A stretch of 55,975 nucleotides of DNA from Deinococcus arboris (lineage in GTDB: Bacteria > Deinococcota > Deinococci > Deinococcales > Deinococcaceae): contig NZ_WQLB01000031.1 in NCBI RefSeq assembly GCF_009755355.1, forward strand, positions 1 to 55,975. Direction: 5' to 3'. The translations under genes and the position numbers were made by a program. Of the stretch, positions 8,125-14,548 are shown piece by piece. Below the pieces are notes generated by a model that saw only the letters and a list, made by a program, of their open reading frames with translations, did no database searches and had not been told where the DNA came from. Numbering within the stretch: position 1 is the stretch's first letter; each line of letters begins with the position of its first letter.

Positions 8125-8457
8125 TCATCGGCGGTCCTCCACGAGTTCGCGCGCTGGGGTCATCGGCAGCGGCGGCAGGGGCGTGAACGGGGCGAGGTCC
8201 CGGCCCTCGATCAGGGCCAGGCGCTCGGCTTTGAGGTGCATCAGGTCGTCAAACAGCAGCGCCGCCTGGGCGAGCGTGGTGTCCGGGGCACTCAGGGCCG
8301 CCTGCGTCTCGCGCAGCTCGGCGGTGAGGGCTGACAGCGGGCTGGGAACAGCGTCCGGCAGCGCCCGCTCGGCCAGCCGCACCCCCGCCTCACGAGCAGG
8401 CCGGCGCAGGCCCAAGGCCAGGAGCAGGGAGGGGAAGCGGGGGAAGGGCAGGGTCAT
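8125..8457 (-). CDS. Hypothetical early protein, helical
   Basis: 110 residues starting at ATG 8457. The middle (about residues 40-85) is strongly helical, rich in Ala, Leu, Glu and Arg, and could form a short coiled coil. Its start overlaps the stop of the upstream zinc-binding gene. No family recognised. Confidence 0.7.
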   Translation of the reverse strand: MTLPFPRFPSLLLALGLRRPAREAGVRLAERALPDAVPSPLSALTAELRETQAALSAPDTTLAQAALLFDDLMHLKAERLALIEGRDLAPFTPLPPLPMTPARELVEDRR

Positions 8458-8645
8458 GCCGAGCCGTCCGTGCGTGTTGGGGGCAGGACATGCGCGACGG
8501 GGCAGCCGTCCATATGCGCAAAGCGGCCACTCCAGTCATTGCCCTGGCAGATACGGCAGAACACGCTTCCCGTCTGCCGTTGACCGAGCACACGGTTCAT
8601 CAAGCGGTGCTGCATCTGCGCGGGTGTCAGCGGCTTGTCGCTCAC
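8454..8645 (-). CDS. Small zinc-binding-like protein
   Basis: 63 residues; the start is GTG at 8645, overlapping the TGA of the upstream 48-residue gene. It contains F-C-R-I-C-Q-G followed by H-M-D-G-C-P-V-A-H, a C-x2-C ... H-x3-C spacing that suggests one zinc site. Function unknown. Confidence 0.7.
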   Translation of the reverse strand: MSDKPLTPAQMQHRLMNRVLGQRQTGSVFCRICQGNDWSGRFAHMDGCPVAHVLPPTRTDGSA

Positions 8646-8788
8646 AGATCCACCACCAGCGCATGCGCGTACAGCCGCTGCACCCGCTGGCTCAGGCGCC
8701 AGTACGCCCGCGTGTGCGGCTGGGTGCGCGCGAGCAGGCGCTCAGCGGTGCGCAGGGCCTCCCGCGTGGCGTGCAAGGTGCGCGGCAT
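8642..8788 (-). CDS. Tiny basic hypothetical protein
   Basis: 48 residues (M-P-R-T-L-H-A-T-R-E-A-L), basic and helical, ending L-V-V-D-L. It is tied on both sides by stop/start overlaps: TGATG with the upstream gene and GTGA with the downstream one. That is the main reason to believe it is translated. Confidence 0.6.
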   Translation of the reverse strand: MPRTLHATREALRTAERLLARTQPHTRAYWRLSQRVQRLYAHALVVDL

Positions 8789-9042
8789 CAGCCGTTCACC
8801 TCGTCTTTCAGCCGTTGCCCCGCGTTTTCCTGGGCAGATTCATAAGCGTCCCGCGCACAGGCCGTGCAGGTGGCGGCCGTATGCGTCTTGGCGGTCTCAC
8901 CGGGGGCCGTGACGGTCAGGGTCACGTCGCGGCCCCGCCCACCCCAGCGCACGTCATAGCCCCGGTCCCGCAGGTCCTCGACCTTCCGGTCCGCACTGGC
9001 GCTCGCCGGCAACCAGGGGCCAGGGGTGCTGGGGGCGGTCAC
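8788..9042 (-). CDS. Hypothetical protein with one C-x2-C pair
   Basis: 84 residues from GTG 9042, which overlaps the upstream stop as GTGA. A longer frame to 9150 exists but would overlap the upstream gene deeply. The centre R-G-Y-D-V-R-W-G-G-R-G-R-D-V-T-L-T-V resembles a small beta-rich domain; T-C-T-A-C-A-R-D near residue 63 holds a single Cys pair. Function unknown. Confidence 0.7.
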   Translation of the reverse strand: MTAPSTPGPWLPASASADRKVEDLRDRGYDVRWGGRGRDVTLTVTAPGETAKTHTAATCTACARDAYESAQENAGQRLKDEVNG

Positions 9043-9389
9043 GCCCCGACCCTCAATACCCAGAAGGCGTAGTCCTGGGCCATCGTGTGCACGTAGCTCT
9101 CGTGGCACGCCTCGCACAGGCCGGTCTCGAGGCGGCCGGGCTGACCGCACACGCCACAGGGCTCGGTCAGGCCCTGCTGGGCGGCCACCTCGGCGCGGCA
9201 GGCGTCAGCAATCCGGTCCGCGCGGCGGGCACGGGCCGCACGTTCCGGGGTGCAGGGGTCAGCCGCCACCTCACTGGCCTGGCAGAGGTGGTGCAGCCGC
9301 TGGAGGCGCTCCAGAGAGGTCAGGCCATATTTGGACGCCATGACCGGGCGCACCTCGCCCCAGCCCGTGCGGAAGGGCAGCAGGCTCAT
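9039..9389 (-). CDS. Hypothetical protein with C-terminal zinc ribbon
   Basis: 116 residues from ATG 9389, overlapping the stop of the operon's first gene (ATGA). Helical N-terminal two thirds, then C-G-V-C-G-Q-P-G followed by G-L-C-E-A-C-H-E-S-Y, a C-x2-C ... C-x2-C zinc ribbon. Likely a nucleic-acid or protein adaptor; role not known. Confidence 0.75.
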   Translation of the reverse strand: MSLLPFRTGWGEVRPVMASKYGLTSLERLQRLHHLCQASEVAADPCTPERAARARRADRIADACRAEVAAQQGLTEPCGVCGQPGRLETGLCEACHESYVHTMAQDYAFWVLRVGA

Positions 9390-9820
9390 GCGGCTGCCGC
9401 CTTCACGTCTTCCCGGTTCGTGCCCCGGTTCAGGAGGCGGCGCACGCTCTTGGCCGACAGGGTCAGCACGATCTCTTTCGTGGTGACGTCGATCTTGCGG
9501 GCCAGGTCCAGGCTCAGGCGGTGTGCGCGGTCGTAATAGGGGGCCAGCTGCTCGCCGGTCACGCGCCAGAAGCCATCCGGCTGCTGTACGGCCTGAATTC
9601 GAATCTCGCCTGTGGTGGCCAGCTCGATCAGGCCGTTCTGTTGAAGGGTCAGCAGGGCGCCGGCCACGTGGGTCTCGCAGGTGGTGCCCAGCGCGCCGAA
9701 GATGCTGTGCACGGGGTTCTGGAGATGGCGCTCGCCGCAGCGCACGCAGGTGGGGCCGGTGCTGGGCTTCGCTTTGCGCTGACGGCGGGTCTTGCGGGTG
9801 GGGGTCGCTTCGGGCATCAT
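9386..9820 (-). CDS. Hypothetical protein with zinc finger, first gene of the early operon
   Basis: 144 residues from ATG 9820 (GGAG upstream); a GTG six codons earlier lies upstream of that site and is less likely. A basic N-terminus (K-T-R-R-Q-R-K-A-K) precedes C-V-R-C-G-E-R-H and T-T-C-E-T-H, a possible zinc site. The middle (H-S-I-F-G-A-L-G-T-T-C-E-T-H-V-A-G-A-L-L) and later S-V-R-R-L-L-N-R are helical. It could bind DNA. It lies directly behind the operator-covered promoter at 9896-9924. Confidence 0.75.
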   Translation of the reverse strand: MMPEATPTRKTRRQRKAKPSTGPTCVRCGERHLQNPVHSIFGALGTTCETHVAGALLTLQQNGLIELATTGEIRIQAVQQPDGFWRVTGEQLAPYYDRAHRLSLDLARKIDVTTKEIVLTLSAKSVRRLLNRGTNREDVKAAAA

Positions 9821-9895
9821 GGTCTCCGGTTCCCCCACTCGATTGGATTGCTTCGTAGGCGTCCGGGTGGGGGATCGCCTTTTGGGCTTGGCCTA

Positions 9896-9924
9896 AATGT
9901 ATCAGTCTGAGACATAACCTGCAA
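9896..9924 (-). promoter_or_regulatory. Promoter of the minus-strand early operon
   Basis: Read on the minus strand: TTGCAG (9924-9919), 17-bp spacer, TACATT (9901-9896). Operator A covers the -35 box and most of the spacer, so a repressor bound there should block this promoter. Boxes are inferred from spacing and similarity. Confidence 0.55.
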
Positions 9925-9934
9925 GTTTTGTCTA
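9909..9934. promoter_or_regulatory. Operator A (GAGACA-N14-TGTCTA)
   Basis: A 26-bp near-palindrome centred on TGCA: GAGACA (9909-9914), 14 bp, TGTCTA (9929-9934). It has the same arm sequence, spacing and TGCA centre as the sites at 12415-12440 and 12537-12562 beside the CI-like and Cro-like genes. It lies between the divergent early operon and the TPR-like gene, touching the promoters of both. Confidence 0.75.
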
Positions 9935-9938
9935 TAGT
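9933..9938 (+). promoter_or_regulatory. -10 box of the leaderless TPR-like gene
   Basis: TATAGT followed by exactly 6 nt and then ATG at 9945. No ribosome binding site precedes the ATG, so the transcript should start at or next to the A of the start codon. The last two bases of operator A overlap the box. Confidence 0.55.
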
Positions 9939-9944
9939 TGGGAC

Positions 9945-11453
9945 ATGAAGAAGATGCGCCAAGAGGAGGGTGCCTTAACTGCTAACGTGAGGGGTCCCGT
10001 GTCTCAACTTGAGAACCCCAGCGCTTTCGACCAGCTCGCCTATGCAGAGCCTGACTTCGTACCTTCGGGTACTACCGCGCTTGCGCGCGTACGGCGCGCG
10101 CATATGTCTCTGCTACAAATGTCTCGGGCTGAGATGGAGCAGGCCGTTCAAGATCTCGCTGAGTCGAATGTGCCGCCAGCGCGAGGGCTTGAACTGCTGT
10201 TGCGAGTCACACTGGGCGACGCGCAGAGCGTGTCCCAGGCCCAATTGCGCCCTACTGGGCATAGTCCTTTGGAGTTGGAATCCACTTGCCACGAGGCTGC
10301 TGCCATTGGTGTGGCTCACGCCATGCTCGGTGACTACGAGCAGGCTGCCGCCCATCTTCTTGTCGCTCGAACACTTGCCCAGGCTCTTGGTCTGACCAAT
10401 AGGGTGCAAAACTTGACCTTGGAGTGGGCACGCGTTTCTTCTCTGCGTGGTCGCCCCGAACCTGCCGCTATCGAAAGCCAGCTGCGCCAGGCCATGCCAG
10501 CTAAGCGCCGCGCCTGGGGACAGCGCACCCTAGCGGAGGCGTACATGGCAATGGGGTGCTACGGCGACGCTCTTCAGGCTATGGGTACGCCCGATATTGA
10601 CCTGCCACTGGACCGGGCCTTGCGCAACTTTTTGCACGGCCTCAATGGTCTGCCCCCTTTGGTGGAATACGCGCCAATGTTGCCTTACGCGCAGTTGGCA
10701 GCCGCTCTAACCCGCGCTCACTGGTCTGACTATGGGTTTTCACTTGTGAATGTGGATGGGGAGCCCACGCGCGCCTATGCCACCATCTTGGAGTCCATTG
10801 CCTTGGTCAGGTCTGGTGACCTTGCTCAGCAAGCAGTGCGAACCCTCAGCCGCTTGACGTTCACGGCGGCTGATCTCAGCGTGTACAGACTTGTGGTGCT
10901 CTTCTGGGCGGTGGCTCAGGGCGCGCAGCTACATGGCGGCGCATTAGCAGGCCGTGACATCCCCCTGTTAGAGCAGTTGCGAAGCAGTGTTCTTCGGTTG
11001 GGACGTCCACATGATGTGCTTCGCTTATTGCGACGTCTGGGGCCTGACCAGTTCACACTGTTGGCCTTCAGCCCCCTTGGGGACGAAATTGTGCCTGTTG
11101 GCCTTCAAGGCCTCGGCCTTATTACTGGGCAACATATTGTGCTGGGAGGAGCTGAACACAAATTGCCAGGCCGCACAGGCCGCGTAGCAGTCTTGCAGGC
11201 ACTGGAACTGCCCTACGATGATCTGAAACGCTCGGAGGCTAAGCGGTACAAACAGATTCTCGGGGAGCTGGGACAGCCGTGTATCAACGCAGGCTGGCTT
11301 CTGCGCGCATATACCCAGCTGGCCGACGCTTCCGAGAGGTTGGGGCACTTGAATGATGCGGCAGCATGGAATGCCTCGTACCAGCGAGTTTTCGACATGC
11401 TGAGCACCGACCTGCAAACAGCGATTCGGCAAAGCAAATCACGCAAGACATGA
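9945..11453 (+). CDS. TPR-like helical protein in the lysogeny-control region
   Basis: 502 residues. From about residue 110 onward it is made of helical pairs resembling tetratricopeptide repeats: A-I-G-V-A-H-A-M-L-G-D-Y-E-Q-A-A, then R-T-L-A-E-A-Y-M-A-M-G-C-Y-G-D-A-L near 195, and L-A-D-A-S-E-R-L-G-H-L-N-D-A-A near the C-terminus. I see no clear helix-turn-helix at the N-terminus and no enzyme motif. It is controlled by an operator shared with the CI-like repressor and is followed 36 bp later by a gene for a tiny secreted peptide. That layout resembles peptide-sensing TPR regulators of phages and plasmids (Rap, AimR and relatives), but the sequence gives no direct proof. Confidence 0.8.
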   Translation: MKKMRQEEGALTANVRGPVSQLENPSAFDQLAYAEPDFVPSGTTALARVRRAHMSLLQMSRAEMEQAVQDLAESNVPPARGLELLLRVTLGDAQSVSQAQLRPTGHSPLELESTCHEAAAIGVAHAMLGDYEQAAAHLLVARTLAQALGLTNRVQNLTLEWARVSSLRGRPEPAAIESQLRQAMPAKRRAWGQRTLAEAYMAMGCYGDALQAMGTPDIDLPLDRALRNFLHGLNGLPPLVEYAPMLPYAQLAAALTRAHWSDYGFSLVNVDGEPTRAYATILESIALVRSGDLAQQAVRTLSRLTFTAADLSVYRLVVLFWAVAQGAQLHGGALAGRDIPLLEQLRSSVLRLGRPHDVLRLLRRLGPDQFTLLAFSPLGDEIVPVGLQGLGLITGQHIVLGGAEHKLPGRTGRVAVLQALELPYDDLKRSEAKRYKQILGELGQPCINAGWLLRAYTQLADASERLGHLNDAAAWNASYQRVFDMLSTDLQTAIRQSKSRKT

Positions 11454-11477
11454 TTGGCATTTCTTTAAGGAACACCA

Positions 11478-11483
11478 TACGCT
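11478..11483 (+). promoter_or_regulatory. -10 box of the leaderless peptide gene
   Basis: TACGCT, 6 nt, then ATG at 11490. This gives the small peptide gene its own start of transcription, separate from the TPR-like gene upstream. Confidence 0.5.
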
Positions 11484-11489
11484 AGCGTC

Positions 11490-11621
11490 ATGAAACTAAA
11501 GCGTTTGCTGGCGTTGCTCCTCACCCTCACCGCATTCGCCTGCGCATCTGCGACCATGACTGAAAAGGTCGCACCGCCTGCCGCTTGGCCGCCAGTGTAT
11601 GAGCCTTGTCCGCCCTGCTAA
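11490..11621 (+). CDS. Small secreted peptide (43 residues)
   Basis: Starts M-K-L-K-R-L-L-A-L-L-L-T-L, a classic basic-then-hydrophobic signal peptide, with a possible cleavage region A-F-A-C-A-S-A around residues 16-22. The exported part would be only about 20-25 residues, rich in proline and ending Y-E-P-C-P-P-C. There is no room for a folded domain, so it may be a signal peptide precursor, a small lipoprotein (the lipobox is poor) or a toxin-like peptide. It sits just behind the TPR-like gene and before the repressor gene. Leaderless start at 11490 chosen because TACGCT lies 6 nt upstream. Confidence 0.6.
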   Translation: MKLKRLLALLLTLTAFACASATMTEKVAPPAAWPPVYEPCPPC

Positions 11622-11697
11622 CTGACCGGTTGTTTGTTACGGTTTTGTTACACACATAATTTTGGGGATTGCTAGATTCACATGCACGAGGTGCACC

Positions 11698-11880
11698 GTG
11701 ATCCAGCGATTCCCACTTTCTGCCGTCGTCACCATCGCTGAAGCCGACCGATTATCCGAAGATTTTCCATGCTGGCGGACGCGTTTGCCTACTGGCCGCA
11801 CCTGTCAACTGGCGTTCGTTTCGTCTACTGATCTTGAAGAGGCTCAGCGTCTGTTAGACGAATGGCGAAGTGAGCGCTGA
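11698..11880 (+). CDS. Small hypothetical protein convergent with the CI-like gene
   Basis: 60 residues from GTG 11698, which has GAGGTG upstream; a TTG start at 11662 would add 12 Cys- and Arg-rich residues and lacks a binding site. It ends D-L-E-E-A-Q-R-L-L-D-E-W-R, probably a helix. Its last 56 bp overlap the end of the repressor gene on the other strand, so the two transcripts are antisense at their 3' ends. Function unknown. Confidence 0.55.
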   Translation: MIQRFPLSAVVTIAEADRLSEDFPCWRTRLPTGRTCQLAFVSSTDLEEAQRLLDEWRSER

Positions 11881-12397
11881 CGAGATAGCCCAACTGCTCG
11901 CCCTCCGCAATGACACCAGCGGAGGCGGCATAGAGTCGGCCATCTGGCAAACGGACGACACTGTGTTCCAGTGCGGGTCCCTCATGGGAGACACGAATGA
12001 GCGTGCCGGCTGGGAGTGCCACGCTGCCGAAAAGCGGCTCTTCCAGTCGAATATCGGACAGCGTGCGCGTCACAGTGCCGTGACCCAAAGGGGGCGGCCG
12101 GAAAGAGCGAAAGGTTCTCCGGTTGTCTTCAGGGATGCTGAGTAGTGTCCAGGCTTCGCCGTCTGAAATGCCCATCGCCTGAAGCAAACGGTCAGCGATG
12201 GACTGCTCAGCTGTGGCCAGATCTTTGGTGCCAGCGATATAGCGGTTCAGCGTGGCGCGACCGATGCCAATAGCCGCAGCGAAATCCGAGACAGGAATGT
12301 CTTTGCGCTTGAGCCATGCTTTGAGCGCCTGCCCTCTGTCCTGCGGGGTCAGGATCAATGCGGGGGCAACAGGGTCGGGGCGCTTCGTGGTCGGCAT
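11825..12397 (-). CDS. CI-like repressor (XRE helix-turn-helix plus C-terminal domain)
   Basis: 190 residues from ATG 12397, with AGGAG 7 bases upstream. Residues about 20-75 hold a helix-turn-helix (S-D-F-A-A-A-I-G-I-G-R-A-T-L-N-R-Y-I-A-G). The C-terminal part (V-A-L-P-A-G-T-L-I-R-V-S, then L-Y-A-A-S-A-G-V) is beta-rich and could be a dimerisation domain; I do not see the Ser/Lys pair of a self-cleaving S24 peptidase. It is divergent from a small Cro-like gene across an operator array and lies next to operator B, so it probably represses itself, the Cro-like gene and the early operon to maintain lysogeny. Confidence 0.8.
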   Translation of the reverse strand: MPTTKRPDPVAPALILTPQDRGQALKAWLKRKDIPVSDFAAAIGIGRATLNRYIAGTKDLATAEQSIADRLLQAMGISDGEAWTLLSIPEDNRRTFRSFRPPPLGHGTVTRTLSDIRLEEPLFGSVALPAGTLIRVSHEGPALEHSVVRLPDGRLYAASAGVIAEGEQLGYLVSAHFAIRLTDAEPLQDQ

Positions 12398-12414
12398 TAA
12401 CATTCTCCTGGGCT

Positions 12415-12440
12415 GAGACAACTCTTGCATGTAATGTCTC
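12415..12440. promoter_or_regulatory. Operator B before the CI-like gene
   Basis: GAGACA (12415-12420), 14 bp centred on TGCA, TGTCTC (12435-12440). It lies 18 bp upstream of the repressor start codon, over the probable -10 region and transcription start, consistent with autoregulation. Confidence 0.75.
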
Positions 12441-12499
12441 ACGCTGCGCCACCGCGTTTCAACTCTGATGCCAGCTATAGAAAGAGGCCTCTTGGAGAG

Positions 12500-12562
12500 T
12501 CTCAGCCTGAGACACTTGAACTTTATGTCTCAGGCTGAGACAATACTTGCATGATTTGTCTC
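12500..12562 (+). promoter_or_regulatory. Operator array and leaderless promoter of the Cro-like gene
   Basis: Operator C is GAGACA (12537-12542), 14 bp centred on TGCA, TGTCTC (12557-12562); the ATG of the Cro-like gene lies inside it. A second pair, GAGACA (12509-12514) and TGTCTC (12526-12531), has 11-bp spacing. The joined arms form a perfect 17-bp palindrome at 12526-12542, and TCTCAG/CTGAGA pairs at 12500-12513. A promoter fits: TTGAAC (12516-12521), 17 bp, GACAAT (12539-12544), 6 nt, ATG. Confidence 0.7.
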
Positions 12563-12805
12563 AACGCCGATCTGATTCGCCAGCTCCGGCGCGAGCAAGA
12601 CCTGTCTCTGGAAAAATTGGCAGAGCAAGTTGGAATTGACAAGCGGACGCTGGCCGCCTGGGAAAGCGGAGCTGCTGAGGACGCCTGGGCCTTGAAGCTG
12701 GAACGTCTCGCGCGCTTCTACGGTCGCAGCCTTCTGGATTTTTTGCACGAGATTCCTGAAAAAGGTCTCTCCCCCATGCCTCTCCCTGCGCAGGCGTCGG
12801 CATGA
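12551..12805 (+). CDS. Cro-like XRE helix-turn-helix protein
   Basis: 84 residues, almost entirely one XRE domain: L-I-R-Q-L-R-R-E-Q-D-L-S-L-E-K-L-A, then G-I-D-K-R-T-L-A-A-W-E-S-G and L-E-R-L-A-R-F-Y-G-R-S-L-L-D-F-L. The ATG sits in the middle of operator C, 6 nt behind a -10-like box, with no ribosome binding site, so translation is probably leaderless and any protein bound to the operator also covers the start. Size and position match a Cro-type switch partner of the CI-like gene. Confidence 0.85.
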   Translation: MICLNADLIRQLRREQDLSLEKLAEQVGIDKRTLAAWESGAAEDAWALKLERLARFYGRSLLDFLHEIPEKGLSPMPLPAQASA

Positions 12806-12812
12806 GGCAGGG

Positions 12813-13406
12813 TCACATGCCCTTCACCATCAGTTCGGCCAACATGCCGCCGGTCTCCGAGCACTTCATGCCCGCCTGGGCGCCACCTTCCTGCGCGGTA
12901 ATGAACTGGTCCAGCACATTCACGATGTCCAAGTCGCGCCCGGACTGTTCCCTCACAATCCTGCGCACGCTCACGACCATGTCGCCGGCGCTGGCATTTT
13001 CGTCCGGACAGGCCGCATCCAGCCGCGCCAATTTCTGGGCGATCTCCGAGTCGTTCGGATCTCGCCCGGCCACGATGGCCAAGTTCTGCGCGTCGGTGCG
13101 GGTGCTGGCCGGACTGGGGGCTGCCGGGGCCGAAGCGGTCGGGGTGGGTGACGTGCCGAAGAAGCTGGACGATTCGGCCACCGCCGCGTCATGGTCGCGT
13201 GCTGCCTGGCGCTCTGCCTGCGCCTGCTCGCTCGTCACCGCTTTTTGGGCCACCAAGCTGAGGCCAGTGCCGAGCAGCGCAACGAGAATGCCGCCCACCA
13301 GCCCCAGGACACGCTGCTCGGGCGTTGCCCGGCCGTTGCGGGTTTGCACCGCCACGATGACAACGCCTAGGAGCACGGCCAGGGCGGCCAAACCATACAG
13401 GTACAT
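12813..13406 (-). CDS. Membrane protein with periplasmic or cytoplasmic helical domain
   Basis: 197 residues. Two N-terminal membrane helices (A-A-L-A-V-L-L-G-V-V-I-V-A-V, then V-L-G-L-V-G-G-I-L-V-A-L-L-G) are followed by a Pro/Ala/Ser/Thr-rich linker (about 85-105) and a C-terminal helical region containing two cysteines (A-A-C-P-D and M-K-C-S-E) that could pair. It converges with the Cro-like gene with a 7-bp gap. Function unknown; possibly an accessory gene. Confidence 0.75.
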   Translation of the reverse strand: MYLYGLAALAVLLGVVIVAVQTRNGRATPEQRVLGLVGGILVALLGTGLSLVAQKAVTSEQAQAERQAARDHDAAVAESSSFFGTSPTPTASAPAAPSPASTRTDAQNLAIVAGRDPNDSEIAQKLARLDAACPDENASAGDMVVSVRRIVREQSGRDLDIVNVLDQFITAQEGGAQAGMKCSETGGMLAELMVKGM

Positions 13407-13427
13407 GCCTCATCAAACCACAGCCCT

Positions 13428-13460
13428 TCCTCACCCCGCGCAGGCCCTTGCATGAGCGGG
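13428..13460. repeat. Intergenic direct repeat, copy 1
   Basis: Shares CACCCCGCGCAGGC, 4-5 variable bases, GCATGAGCGGG with 13849-13878. This copy lies between the sigma-like fragment gene and the membrane-protein gene. Meaning unknown; as both copies precede minus-strand genes it may be a regulatory site. Confidence 0.55.
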
Positions 13461-13466
13461 GGCAGG

Positions 13467-13754
13467 TCAGCCTTCCTGCAAGTCCCGGTGGTGCGTCAAG
13501 CCCCGGTACAGCTGCCGCGCCACGCCCAACACCCAGACCCGCGCCGGCAGTCCCGAACGTGTCCAACTTTCACAGTGCACCTGCACCCGGCTCAACGCCA
13601 GGTAGGTCGCCTCTTCTGGATCAGGCAGGCCCTCGTGCTGAGCCAATCGGTACAGCACGGGGCCAAATGTACGGACGCACTCGGCCAACTCCTGACCGTT
13701 GGACGCCACCAAGCGCTCCAGGGCGTCGGTTTCAGGCGAAGGAGGGTGAGACAC
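13467..13754 (-). CDS. Sigma-70 region-2-like protein, truncated
   Basis: 95 residues from GTG 13754; an upstream GTG at 13850 would add about 32 residues unlike the family. The core T-F-G-P-V-L-Y-R-L-A, then L-P-D-P-E-E-A-T-Y-L-A-L-S-R-V and L-P-A-R-V-W-V-L-G-V-A-R-Q-L-Y resembles region 2 of ECF sigma factors (G-P-x-L-Y-R-L-A, D-P-E-E-A-E-D, W-L-x-x-I-A-R-N). Region 4, needed for -35 recognition, is absent. It may be a remnant, or a standalone domain that binds RNA polymerase or an anti-sigma factor. Confidence 0.5.
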   Translation of the reverse strand: MSHPPSPETDALERLVASNGQELAECVRTFGPVLYRLAQHEGLPDPEEATYLALSRVQVHCESWTRSGLPARVWVLGVARQLYRGLTHHRDLQEG

Positions 13755-13848
13755 GGGCACACCCACAGTGTGACGGAGGCAGCCAGACGTGCCAGCGGAG
13801 TGCCGTTGAGCACTTATTTGGAGTTCTTGGATACGCAACGCCCTCTTC

Positions 13849-13878
13849 ACCCCGCGCAGGCACCCGGCATGAGCGGGC
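13849..13878. repeat. Intergenic direct repeat, copy 2
   Basis: Second copy of the element at 13428-13460, about 420 bp away in the same orientation, just upstream of the sigma-like gene on the minus strand. Confidence 0.55.
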
Positions 13879-13885
13879 GAGACGG

Positions 13886-14047
13886 TTACCAGCGGGGTGG
13901 CGGTGGCGCCTCACCCCAGACCGGCACCTGTGCCGGCACGCCCGGCTGGTCCTCCGCCGGTTTCTCGGACGGCTCCGGCTCTCGCGGCTCAGGGCCTGAG
14001 ATCACTGGGCGGGTTGAGTTCCGTTCGCGGTTGGGGTCATCCGGCAT
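13886..14047 (-). CDS. Small proline- and glutamate-rich protein
   Basis: 53 residues from ATG 14047: M-P-D-D-P-N-R-E-R, then a stretch of P-E-P-R-E-P-E-P-S-E-K-P and a C-terminal A-P-P-P-P-R-W. The acidic low-complexity composition with a clean stop is unlike the random arginine-rich frames usual on the wrong strand of GC-rich DNA. No good ribosome binding site is seen, so translation is uncertain. The 175 bp upstream (14048-14222) hold no gene I trust. Confidence 0.4.
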   Translation of the reverse strand: MPDDPNRERNSTRPVISGPEPREPEPSEKPAEDQPGVPAQVPVWGEAPPPPRW

Positions 14048-14222
14048 CTTTGCAGCGTGTCAATTCAGCGGCTCTCGTGTGGGCCCGCGCCGCTCTCGAC
14101 CTCTCAAGACACCTCAGGAGAAGCCCTCGATTTGGCCTCGGTCCGTCTTCATCTCCTTGAGATCCAGCGCGTGCGCAGGCCTGCATACGAGCCAGACGCG
14201 AGCAGACCAGGCGGGCGAGCAT

Positions 14223-14489
14223 TTAAGGGCTGTACGGCCTCGGCAAGGTCAGCAGGCTGATGGCCAGGCCGACCACCACCAGACCGATCAGCAGCCAACG
14301 GCGCCGGTAACTGAGGTACACCAGGGCGAAGACCGAGCCCAGTTTCACGACGTTCAGAGCGTAGTTGATCCAGGCCCAGTCCGGGTCGCCGTCCGGCACC
14401 AGGAGCACGTCGGCCAGGACCGCCAGAAGGTACAGCGTGCCCAGAAGGGCAAGCCAGGGCGCGTGCTGCCGGGATGGGGCGGGCATCAT
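14223..14489 (-). CDS. Small three-helix membrane protein
   Basis: 88 residues with three hydrophobic segments: L-A-L-L-G-T-L-Y-L-L-A-V-L-A, then Y-A-L-N-V-V-K-L-G-S-V-F-A-L-V-Y-L, and W-L-L-I-G-L-V-V-V-G-L-A-I. Starts M-M-P-A at 14489. Typical small inner-membrane protein; function unknown. Divergent from the plus-strand operon that starts at 14549. Confidence 0.75.
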   Translation of the reverse strand: MMPAPSRQHAPWLALLGTLYLLAVLADVLLVPDGDPDWAWINYALNVVKLGSVFALVYLSYRRRWLLIGLVVVGLAISLLTLPRPYSP

Positions 14490-14548
14490 GCCCTCTGTCC
14501 TATCACGCTGTACCGGGAGACGCGGACGCAGATGCCACAGGGCCTGGT

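Noticed and set aside
12415..12562. LexA-type SOS boxes
   Set aside because: The palindromes have GAGACA/TGTCTC arms spaced 14 bp and lie only at the switch; they do not fit known LexA boxes and are better explained as phage operators.
14037..14222. 61-codon minus-strand frame starting right after the stop of the three-helix protein
   Set aside because: Arginine- and alanine-rich without structure and without a ribosome binding site; the TAAATG junction alone is not enough.
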